Source of the DNA: Vulcanimicrobiota bacterium
GTDB lineage: Bacteria > Vulcanimicrobiota > Vulcanimicrobiia > Vulcanimicrobiales > Vulcanimicrobiaceae
Reading direction: 5' to 3'
Length of the DNA: 6,215 nt
NCBI GenBank assembly: GCA_003133185.1
Contig: PKWF01000272.1
Location: 42,705-48,919, forward strand
Position numbers and translations under genes: made by a program. A model generated the notes under the pieces. It saw nothing but the letters and a program-made list of their open reading frames with translations, searched no databases and was not told the origin of the DNA. Shown here piece after piece: positions 1 through 4,872 of the stretch. Each line of letters begins with the position of its first letter. Within the stretch, counting starts at the first letter, position 1.

Positions 1-54
1 TTCGCCCGGAGCGCCCCATGCCCTGGCTGCAAGACTGCCGATGTGCTATCGTAA
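1..54 (+). CDS. Possible C-terminal end of an upstream gene (partial)
   Basis: Frame 1 is open from the window edge to a TAA at 52-54 and would encode 17 residues ending CPGCKTADVLS. The stop overlaps the AAGG Shine-Dalgarno-like sequence (53-56) of the following cupin gene, an arrangement typical of tightly spaced genes in one transcript. The fragment contains a CPGC dicysteine motif, but it is too short to assign to a family. The other two plus frames are also open here, so this may be a chance open frame; only the stop/ribosome-site overlap favours it. Confidence 0.3.
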   Translation, partial: FARSAPCPGCKTADVLS

Positions 55-61
55 GGCAGCC

Positions 62-547
62 ATGCAGCAACGAATCATTCGTGCCTCTGCGCACGGTTGG
101 CAGGGCGTTGAGCCCGCCGGCTACGCCGCGCACGCGCCGGACACGGGCGTGACTCGCCACACCATTGTGGGCAGCCGGAAAAACGACCCAAGCGAGCCCG
201 GGCCAAAGATGGAACTGCGCTATTTCGAAGTCCAGCCCGGTGCCGCGTCGCGACTAGAAAAGCACGAGCACGAACACTACGTCGTCGTTCGTTCCGGAGT
301 TGGCTACGCCGTAATCGGCGATGACGTCAGCGAGCTGGAAGCTAACGACGTGGTGTACGTCGGCCCGCTGATATTACATCAGTTTGTCAATCGCGGCGAT
401 ACGCCGTTCGGCTTCTACTGTTTCGTCGACAGCTGCCGCGATTTTCCGCAAACGCCGACACCCGAAGAGCTCGCGCGCCTGCAAGCCTCGCCCGCCGGTG
501 CCATCGCCAAACCCTTCGCCGTCCCGCCGCCGGTCAGACGCCCTTAG
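62..547 (+). CDS. Small cupin-domain protein
   Basis: Predicted 161-residue single-domain cupin, probably cytoplasmic because no signal peptide or membrane segment is visible. Cupin motif 1 is seen around residues 60-80, with the metal-ligand cluster H68-E-H70-E-H72 followed by a VVVRSG strand and turn. Motif 2 lies around 100-113, with GPLILHQFVN supplying H106. The C-terminal part (FVDSCRDFPQTPTPEEL, 121-137) resembles the conserved tail of a widespread family of small cupins of unknown substrate. The ATG at 62 is chosen because AAGG at 53-56 lies 5 bases upstream; an in-frame ATG at 41 would add seven residues and has no such site. The gene ends inside the convergent sulfurtransferase gene, sharing 14 bases. 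Cupin fold and metal binding are well supported. The reaction is unknown: it could be a dioxygenase, an isomerase or a binding protein. Confidence 0.85.
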   Translation: MQQRIIRASAHGWQGVEPAGYAAHAPDTGVTRHTIVGSRKNDPSEPGPKMELRYFEVQPGAASRLEKHEHEHYVVVRSGVGYAVIGDDVSELEANDVVYVGPLILHQFVNRGDTPFGFYCFVDSCRDFPQTPTPEELARLQASPAGAIAKPFAVPPPVRRP

Positions 548-1376
548 CGACCGGTCGCACGGGATCGGAGACCCATTCGCTCCACGATCCGTTGTAGATT
601 CGCGAGCCTTCGAGGCCTGCGTGGACCATGGCGAGATGATTGACGGCCGACGAGACGCCGGAACCGCACTGGTGCACCGTTCGTTTGGACTCCACTCCGC
701 TCTCCGCAAACTCTTCGCGCAAACGTTCGGGTGATTTGAATCTACCATCGGCTTCGAAGTTGTCTTTGAACCAGCGTCGTTTCGCGCCGGGAATGTGTCC
801 GCCGACCGGATCGATCGGCTCGGTTTCGCCCGAAAAGCGCTCGAGGGCGCGCGCGTCGATCAGGTGCATCTCGTCGCTGTCGAGATGCGCAAGAACGAAA
901 TCCGCCCCGACCACGAGTTCCGGACGCAGTGCAATGGTAAACCGGCCTTCACCTCCGGGCTCCGGCAGCGCGGCGGACACGGGAAATCCGAGAGCATTCC
1001 ACGCTGCAAACCCGCCGTCGAGAACGGCGGTCGCGTCGTGGCCGATCCATCGGCAGAGAAACCACAGTCGCGCCGCAAACATGTCTGCCCCTGCATCGTA
1101 GGCGACGATCTGCGTCGCATCGTGCACGCCGCAAGCGCGCAAAAAATGCGCAAAACTTTGCGGGTCGGGTAACGGATGGCGGCCGTTCTTCCCGGTCTTT
1201 GGTCCGGCCAGATCTTCCTCGACTCCGGCGAAGAAGGCGCCCGGGATGTGCGATTCGTCGTAGAACCGCCGGCCGAGCGCGAAATCGGTTAAGGAGTGAC
1301 GGCAGTCCAAAATCACGAGATCGGAGCTACCGAGGCGCCCGTACAGCGCCTCCGGGGAGATAATGGTCGTAAACAA
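534..1376 (-). CDS. sseA: Two-domain rhodanese-family sulfurtransferase (3-mercaptopyruvate/thiosulfate type)
   Basis: A 280-residue tandem rhodanese protein, the usual length for the SseA/TST family, which moves sulfane sulfur from 3-mercaptopyruvate or thiosulfate to a thiol acceptor through a cysteine persulfide. The N-terminal, non-catalytic domain shows LDCRHSL (23-29), HIPGA (43-47) and YDAG (93-96), where the active-site Cys is absent as usual. The C-terminal domain shows LIDAR (172-176), GGHIPGA (192-198), the active-site loop C237-GSGVSS and YNGSWSEW (261-268). The CGSGV loop favours mercaptopyruvate over thiosulfate, whose enzymes usually have CRKGV; the normal following Thr is Ser here. 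The start is a TTG: no in-frame ATG precedes it nearby, CAGGCG lies about 8 bases upstream, and the N-terminus (M)FTTIIS matches the family. It is last in the BolA-glutaredoxin operon, 17 bases after the glutaredoxin stop. Confidence 0.92.
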   Translation of the reverse strand: MFTTIISPEALYGRLGSSDLVILDCRHSLTDFALGRRFYDESHIPGAFFAGVEEDLAGPKTGKNGRHPLPDPQSFAHFLRACGVHDATQIVAYDAGADMFAARLWFLCRWIGHDATAVLDGGFAAWNALGFPVSAALPEPGGEGRFTIALRPELVVGADFVLAHLDSDEMHLIDARALERFSGETEPIDPVGGHIPGAKRRWFKDNFEADGRFKSPERLREEFAESGVESKRTVHQCGSGVSSAVNHLAMVHAGLEGSRIYNGSWSEWVSDPVRPVAKGV

Positions 1377-1393
1377 CGCGAACGCCTGGGACG

Positions 1394-1753
1394 CTATCGA
1401 AGGTTGATCGTTGCTTTGGGTGCGGGAGACGTCCCGCCGAAGGCTTCCTCGAGCGTCGTTTTCAACTCGCCGCTCGCCGCCATCGGCGCGAGAATATCGG
1501 TATCCCCGTAAAACTTTCCGTTGATGAAAACCTTCGGCAACGTGGGCCAGTCCGTCATTTCCGAGAGTGCTTCACGCTTTGGAAGATTCTCTAAGACGTC
1601 GATCACTTCGAACGGATAGCCGAGCCCGTTGAAGAATTCGACGGTCTCGAGCGTGAAGCCGCACCGAGGCGCCATCTTCGTTCCCTTACCGTAGACGACG
1701 ATTCTCGCGCCCGTAATCTCGCGAGCGATCTCTTCCTTCAAATCTTCGGGCAT
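1394..1753 (-). CDS. grxD: Monothiol glutaredoxin with CGFT active site (Grx4/GrxD type)
   Basis: A 119-residue single-domain monothiol glutaredoxin of the class that binds a [2Fe-2S] cluster with glutathione and passes it to acceptor proteins, often together with BolA. Family landmarks are visible in order: the KGT glutathione-binding lysine (K23), active site C31-GFT, the WPTLP cis-proline segment (69-73) and GDTDI (83-87), which corresponds to the usual GGxDI glutathione-binding turn. Two differences stand out: the active site is CGFT rather than the near-invariant CGFS, and the second Gly of GGxDI is Asp. The start ATG at 1753 is well supported by AAGGA at 1764-1760, six bases upstream and overlapping the BolA stop codon. 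It lies between bolA and the sulfurtransferase gene, so a role in Fe-S cluster assembly or transfer is the natural inference. Confidence 0.93.
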   Translation of the reverse strand: MPEDLKEEIAREITGARIVVYGKGTKMAPRCGFTLETVEFFNGLGYPFEVIDVLENLPKREALSEMTDWPTLPKVFINGKFYGDTDILAPMAASGELKTTLEEAFGGTSPAPKATINLR

Positions 1754-1759
1754 GATGTT

Positions 1760-1764
1760 TCCTT
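1760..1764 (-). promoter_or_regulatory. Ribosome binding site of the glutaredoxin gene
   Basis: AAGGA on the minus strand, six bases before the glutaredoxin ATG. It overlaps the BolA TAA stop codon (1765-1763), so ribosomes ending bolA finish on the site where the next gene initiates. This supports both the chosen start and translational coupling of the pair. Confidence 0.75.
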
Positions 1765-1999
1765 AGCTTTCGGCGATAATGGTGGTGAGTTCGACGGCAT
1801 GAACGCGGCCGTCCGCAAGCGCGCTTTTTAGCGCACGGTAGACGAGCTGATGTTGCTCGATCAGCGTCTTGCCCTGGAATGCATGCGAGCGAACGGTCAC
1901 GTTGAAATGGTCCATCGTACCGGTCCGGTCGTGGATGCTCACCTGGGCGTCGGGCAGTCTGTCGACGATGAGGCTGGTCAACGCGTTGTCGTCGATCAC
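1763..1999 (-). CDS. bolA: BolA-family protein
   Basis: A 78-residue BolA-like protein, typical in length for the compact bacterial and eukaryotic BolA2/IbaG class. BolA proteins adopt a KH-like fold and form heterodimers with CGFS glutaredoxins through a bridging [2Fe-2S] cluster; some also bind DNA. Recognisable segments are RLPDAQV (14-20), DHFNVTV (30-36), the FQGKTLIEQHQLVY core (41-54) and the C-terminal VHAVELTT (66-73) with invariant H67, the expected cluster ligand. There is no Cys, so any cluster ligand from BolA would be a His. The start is GTG, forming a 4-base GTGA overlap with the stop of the preceding membrane-protein gene; no good Shine-Dalgarno is seen, consistent with coupling. 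The next gene is its predicted glutaredoxin partner, 9 bases away. Confidence 0.92.
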   Translation of the reverse strand: MIDDNALTSLIVDRLPDAQVSIHDRTGTMDHFNVTVRSHAFQGKTLIEQHQLVYRALKSALADGRVHAVELTTIIAES

Positions 2000-2250
2000 G
2001 ACTTCAAGCGTGGCGAGCCGGCGTTGAGCGCGTCGGCCAAGTTACGCGCTTCGCCGAGGGTCTCGGGAAGACGACTCGCTCCCTTGGCGAGCGCGGCGGC
2101 AACCCCGCTGGCCAGGACGATTCCCGTAACGCCGAGCAGGATGGCGGGAACGCCGCGAGCGCGCAATGGGCCGACTTCGATCGTGAAGGTTCGCTGCACG
2201 CGCGCGACGCCGCGCAGGAATGCGCGCATCATGCGCGCTCGTTTATTCAT
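1996..2250 (-). CDS. Small single-span membrane protein of unknown function
   Basis: An 84-residue protein that I do not recognise. Residues 1-32 are strongly basic (MNKRARMMRAFLRG and following arginines), about 33-56 form one hydrophobic helix (GVPAILLGVTGIVLASGVAA), and the last 28 residues are a short polar tail with an LGEARNLADAL amphipathic stretch. By the positive-inside rule the N-terminus should be cytoplasmic. The start is uncertain: the ATG at 2250 is listed, but in-frame ATGs at 2271, 2232 and 2229 are possible and none has a convincing Shine-Dalgarno. The reality of the gene is supported by the GTGA stop/start overlap with bolA and by its sensible membrane topology. As first gene of the operon it could tether or regulate the Fe-S proteins, but nothing in the sequence shows that. 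Confidence 0.65.
   Translation of the reverse strand: MNKRARMMRAFLRGVARVQRTFTIEVGPLRARGVPAILLGVTGIVLASGVAAALAKGASRLPETLGEARNLADALNAGSPRLKS
2222..2238. repeat. 17-bp perfect palindrome with a 1-base centre
   Basis: GCGCGCAT-C-ATGCGCGC is an 8-bp inverted repeat around one central base. It lies in the 5' part of the small membrane-protein gene and includes two of that gene's possible ATG starts (2232 and 2229). It could be an operator, or structure at the translation start, or a product of GC-rich Arg/Ala/Met codons. A function is not shown. Confidence 0.4.
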
Positions 2251-2317
2251 CAGCGCGTTTGTACGTCGCATCGCGCCGGAAGGCCTGGTGCCTCGACGAA
2301 CGAAGGACGCTTCACGA
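2251..2317. other. Divergent intergenic region between the membrane-protein/BolA operon and the MDR dehydrogenase
   Basis: These 67 bases must carry the promoters of one or both divergent transcripts unless transcription starts inside genes. I see no confident -35/-10 pair in either direction. TACAAA on the minus strand (2263-2258) stands seven bases before the ATG at 2250 and could act as a -10 element for a near-leaderless mRNA, but it has no recognisable -35 partner. The right end holds the dehydrogenase's ribosome binding site. Confidence 0.35.
2302..2307 (+). promoter_or_regulatory. Ribosome binding site of the MDR dehydrogenase
   Basis: GAAGGA lies 10 bases before the ATG at 2318 and 22 bases before the next in-frame ATG at 2330. 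It decides in favour of the start at 2318 and against the much longer upstream open frame, which runs antisense through bolA and the membrane-protein gene. Confidence 0.65.
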
Positions 2318-3331
2318 ATGACGGCTGAGATGGAAGCGGTACGCCTTCACGAAACGGGCGGACCGCAAAGCCTTCGCGTCGACCGGATTCCGATGCCCGC
2401 CGCGGGAGAGGGCGAGGTTTTGGTGCGGCTGCGAGCTGCGGCACTCAATCATCGCGATCTCTTCATCACGCAGGGACTCTATCCGAATATCCGGATGCCG
2501 GTCACGGTGGGCGCCGACGGCGCCGGTGAAATCGAAGCAGTGGGCGCCGGCAGCTTCGAGGGTGCGGTGGGCGACGAAGTCGTCATCGATCCAATGCTGG
2601 GGTGGGGTGACGACCCGCGCGTTTGGGATACTGCGACGGCGAACATTCTCGGGATGCCACGCGACGGAACGTTTGCGCGATACGTCGCGGTTCCATCGGC
2701 GAACGTCTATCGCAAACCCGAGCAGCTCTCGATGGAGGAGGCCGCCGCGATTCCGCTGGCCGGGCTCACGGCATACCGCGCCATTTTTACGCGCGGAGCG
2801 TTAGCGCGCGGGGAGACGGTTCTCATCACCGGCGTGGGCGGCGGCGTTGCGACTTTCATATTGCTCTTTGCCAAGCATGCCGGCGCGCGAGCGATCGTAA
2901 CTTCGAGCAGCGACGAAAAACTCGAGCGCGCGAAAGCGCTCGGGGCCGATCTCGCGATCAACTATAAAACGACGCCGGAGTGGGCCAAGATCGTACGTTC
3001 GGCCGGGCCGGTGGATCTGGTCGTGGATTCCTCGGGTGGCGAAACCTTGCGCAAGGCGCTCGACGTCGTGCGCCCCGGTGGGCGCATCGCGATTTACGGC
3101 GGCACAAACGGGGATGCCACGATCAAACTCTTTCCGCTCTTTTGGAAACACGTAACGATCTCGGGAACGTCGATGGGAAGCCCGCAAGACTTCGCCGCTA
3201 TGCTCGAGCGCTTCAGCAAGGGTTTGCGTCCGGTCCTCGACCGGGTTTTTTCGCTGCAAGATGCCGCTGCAGCGATGCAGCATCTTGCGAGCGCGGACCA
3301 GTTCGGCAAAGTCGTCCTAAGAATAGACTGA
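2318..3331 (+). CDS. Quinone-oxidoreductase-like MDR dehydrogenase, NAD(P)H dependent
   Basis: A 337-residue medium-chain dehydrogenase/reductase, normal length for the quinone oxidoreductase and YogA-like branch. The N-terminal GroES-like domain shows AALNHRDLF (41-49), where zinc alcohol dehydrogenases have their catalytic Cys, and GADGAGEIEAVG (65-76) in place of a GHE motif. The four-Cys structural zinc lobe is missing; its position (about 91-105) holds an Asp/Trp-rich loop instead. The Rossmann domain begins near 166, with ITGVGGGVATF (170-180) as the nucleotide-binding turn, then SSSDEKLERAKALGAD (196-211) and VVRPGGRIAIYGG (250-262). The C-terminal FGKVVL (329-334) is the usual domain ending. 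These features indicate a zinc-independent NAD(P)H-linked reductase of carbonyl, enone or quinone substrates; the substrate is unknown and NADPH preference is only likely. It is divergent from the BolA operon and appears monocistronic. Confidence 0.9.
   Translation: MTAEMEAVRLHETGGPQSLRVDRIPMPAAGEGEVLVRLRAAALNHRDLFITQGLYPNIRMPVTVGADGAGEIEAVGAGSFEGAVGDEVVIDPMLGWGDDPRVWDTATANILGMPRDGTFARYVAVPSANVYRKPEQLSMEEAAAIPLAGLTAYRAIFTRGALARGETVLITGVGGGVATFILLFAKHAGARAIVTSSSDEKLERAKALGADLAINYKTTPEWAKIVRSAGPVDLVVDSSGGETLRKALDVVRPGGRIAIYGGTNGDATIKLFPLFWKHVTISGTSMGSPQDFAAMLERFSKGLRPVLDRVFSLQDAAAAMQHLASADQFGKVVLRID
3256..3288 (+). repeat. Nested inverted repeat inside the 3' end of the MDR dehydrogenase gene
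   Basis: GCAAGATGC (3256-3264) pairs perfectly with GCATCTTGC (3280-3288), and the 15-base interval contains a 10-bp palindrome, CGCTGCAGCG (3265-3274). Neither strand has a T-run directly after the stem in its own direction; the nearby T-run (3245-3250) is upstream on the plus strand. It is therefore not a standard intrinsic terminator, and it also encodes conserved protein sequence (LQDAAAAMQHLA). Confidence 0.4.
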
Positions 3332-3349
3332 CAAAACTCTTAAAACGGC

Positions 3350-3964
3350 CTACCCTTCCGGTTTTCCGTCGCAGGTGCCGTCGGGCGGCGGTTGGTTGCC
3401 GTAAATCGGCCCCGGATACGCCACCGGCATGCCGTCTTTCGGATATAGGATAACGTCAACCTTACCGTTGGGCGTGAGTTCGCGCTCGCACTTGATCACC
3501 TCATGTGCCTTGGATTTTCCCGTTCCACCGATCCATAGGTCGAACCACAGCCCCTTGCAGCCGTTGCTGCCGCTGCCGGTGTGAGGCCCCGACGCGGCGC
3601 AGAGATCTTCGCGAATGAAGTACTGTTTGATAAACGGCACGTAGATCTTGATGCCGTATGGGATCGTCGTGTCGTTCTTCTTTTCGGTTGCAAAGGTCGT
3701 CGGATTGCAGTACGTTCCGTCGCCTCCCGCGTGCTTGTGGATAATGGGGTGCGCGATCTTATTTCCCGGCGGCGAGTTGTCGGGCCACCCGTAGAACGTG
3801 ATCGTCGCCTGCACGGTCGTGGGATCTTGTTTGATTACGTAGCACGACGAGCTGTGCGCTTCGTTGACCACGGGCGGAAGCGCCGGGCCGCCGGATCGGC
3901 CGCACGACGCCAATGCAAGCGCGGTCGCGAGCATAAGCAACCGGCACGGAAATCGGTTCAGCAT
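3350..3964 (-). CDS. Secreted Cys-rich lipoprotein with a 3D/double-psi-barrel-like domain
   Basis: A 204-residue predicted lipoprotein. Residues 1-20 form a signal peptide (basic MLNRFPCR, then a hydrophobic core) ending in a good lipobox, L18-A-S-C21. Mature Cys residues lie at 41, 86, 122, 136, 159 and 198, enough for three disulfides in an oxidising compartment. The segment from about 53 to 146 has a pattern like 3D/double-psi beta-barrel proteins: TITFYGW (54-60), IPYGIKIYVPF (101-111), REDLC (118-122) and KGLWFDLWIGG (137-147). Two of the three Asp residues that name the 3D domain appear to be present (D120, D142). This match is by eye and moderate; the enzymatic role of such domains (peptidoglycan or polysaccharide binding/cleavage) cannot be assumed. 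The ATG overlaps the MBL gene's stop by 7 bases, so it is the third gene of the NUDIX-MBL operon. It ends 18 bases from the converging dehydrogenase. Confidence 0.8.
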   Translation of the reverse strand: MLNRFPCRLLMLATALALASCGRSGGPALPPVVNEAHSSSCYVIKQDPTTVQATITFYGWPDNSPPGNKIAHPIIHKHAGGDGTYCNPTTFATEKKNDTTIPYGIKIYVPFIKQYFIREDLCAASGPHTGSGSNGCKGLWFDLWIGGTGKSKAHEVIKCERELTPNGKVDVILYPKDGMPVAYPGPIYGNQPPPDGTCDGKPEG

Positions 3965-4872
3965 ACGAGCGTGTATTCGTCGAGGCTTTCCAAACGCATC
4001 TCCGCGCCTATTTCCGCAGCCAGCGCGGCCGCTTCGTCTGAGCCGGCGATCGCTTCGAGGTCTGGGTTGAGCATTGCGTACTCTTCCGCGCTCAGGCCCG
4101 CCTTGCGCGGTCTCGCGACGACGCGTCCCTCCGCCTGCAGCGCCAGGAGATGGGCGAGGATCTGGCGTGCCATCGCCGCCCACAGCGCATGCGGCTCGGG
4201 ACCATAAATCTTTCGTACGAGATCTGGGATCGTTCGAGCTCCCTCGCGCAGCGACGCAACGATCTGCTCTTCGCGCATTGCGCGATGGGCGATGTAGCCG
4301 GCAATTTTCGCTTGCGCGTCGTCTACGACCGGTCCGTGTCCGCCGTAGATCGTTCGAGCGTCGGCGAACTCGCTAGCGAGCCGTTGCAACGTCTGCTGAT
4401 ACGGGCGCATGGCGCCTCCCGGCGGCGCGATTACGGTCGTCCCCTCGCCGAGAATGGTGTCGCCGGTAAAGAGCGCGCGCTCTGCGCGCAGATAGAAGAT
4501 CACATGGTCGAAGGTGTGGCCGGGCGCATCCATTACGTGTACGGCGAGCGAACCGGCGGCGAAACCGGCTTCCAGCGGAAGGTCGGCATCGCGAGCGATT
4601 CTGCTGCCGGGGTGCGCGTAGATGGACGCGCCGGTTGCGGCTGCGAGCGCAGGAGCGGCCAACGCATGATCGGGGTGGCCGTGCGTCAAGGCGACTCGCG
4701 TAATCGTGAGGCGCTGCGCGGCCGCAGTCTCGATCAACGCGCTGACGTGACGATCGATAGCCGGACCGGGATCGATCACCAGTGCCGTCCCGTCGCCGCA
4801 GTCGAGCACGTACGAGTTCGTGCCCGCGAGCGTCATCGGCGAGGGATTGGGTGCCCGAACGAGCGTTACCAT
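3958..4872 (-). CDS. Metallo-beta-lactamase-fold hydrolase, LACTB2-like
   Basis: A 304-residue MBL-fold protein. The metal-binding set is complete: TH64-G-H66-P-D68-H69, H119 in DAPGHT, D138 in FTGDT and H179 in GGHG, so a dinuclear zinc site is expected. The N-terminus (NPSPMTLAGTNSYVL) and the ILGEGTTVIAPPGG stretch (140-153) match the LACTB2-like group. Residues about 205-260 (ARTIPDLVRKIYG, then a helical run ending in GRVVARP) fit that group's C-terminal winged-helix domain. Human LACTB2 is a single-strand-specific endoribonuclease; bacterial members are mostly uncharacterised, so RNase activity is a reasonable but unproven inference. No signal peptide is seen. Its ATG shares 7 bases with the NUDIX gene's stop (ATGGTAA), and it has no clear Shine-Dalgarno, which suggests translation coupled to the upstream gene. 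About 45 extra acidic residues follow the winged helix. Confidence 0.9.
   Translation of the reverse strand: MVTLVRAPNPSPMTLAGTNSYVLDCGDGTALVIDPGPAIDRHVSALIETAAAQRLTITRVALTHGHPDHALAAPALAAATGASIYAHPGSRIARDADLPLEAGFAAGSLAVHVMDAPGHTFDHVIFYLRAERALFTGDTILGEGTTVIAPPGGAMRPYQQTLQRLASEFADARTIYGGHGPVVDDAQAKIAGYIAHRAMREEQIVASLREGARTIPDLVRKIYGPEPHALWAAMARQILAHLLALQAEGRVVARPRKAGLSAEEYAMLNPDLEAIAGSDEAAALAAEIGAEMRLESLDEYTLVC

Noticed and set aside
1850..2317. Long in-frame upstream extension of the MDR dehydrogenase (156 extra residues)
   Set aside because: It runs antisense through bolA and the membrane-protein gene, has no family resemblance, and the ribosome site at 2302-2307 and normal family length fix the start at 2318.
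3241..3290. Intrinsic terminator at the end of the dehydrogenase gene
   Set aside because: The T-run is upstream of the stem on the plus strand and becomes an A-run on the minus strand, so it has the wrong polarity for a terminator in either direction.
3965..4183. Upstream extension of the lipoprotein gene
   Set aside because: It overlaps the C-terminal coding part of the MBL gene, reads as Arg/Gly-rich shadow sequence, and would place a clear signal peptide and lipobox in the middle of the protein.
3581..4207. 208-codon plus-strand open frame antisense to the lipoprotein and MBL genes
   Set aside because: Arg/Ala/Ser-rich with no domain, while the opposite strand has a signal peptide, a lipobox and MBL motifs.
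4481..4502. GCGC-rich palindromic run in the MBL gene
   Set aside because: Encodes conserved MBL-fold sequence just before the FTGDT motif and reflects Ala/Arg/Glu codon use.
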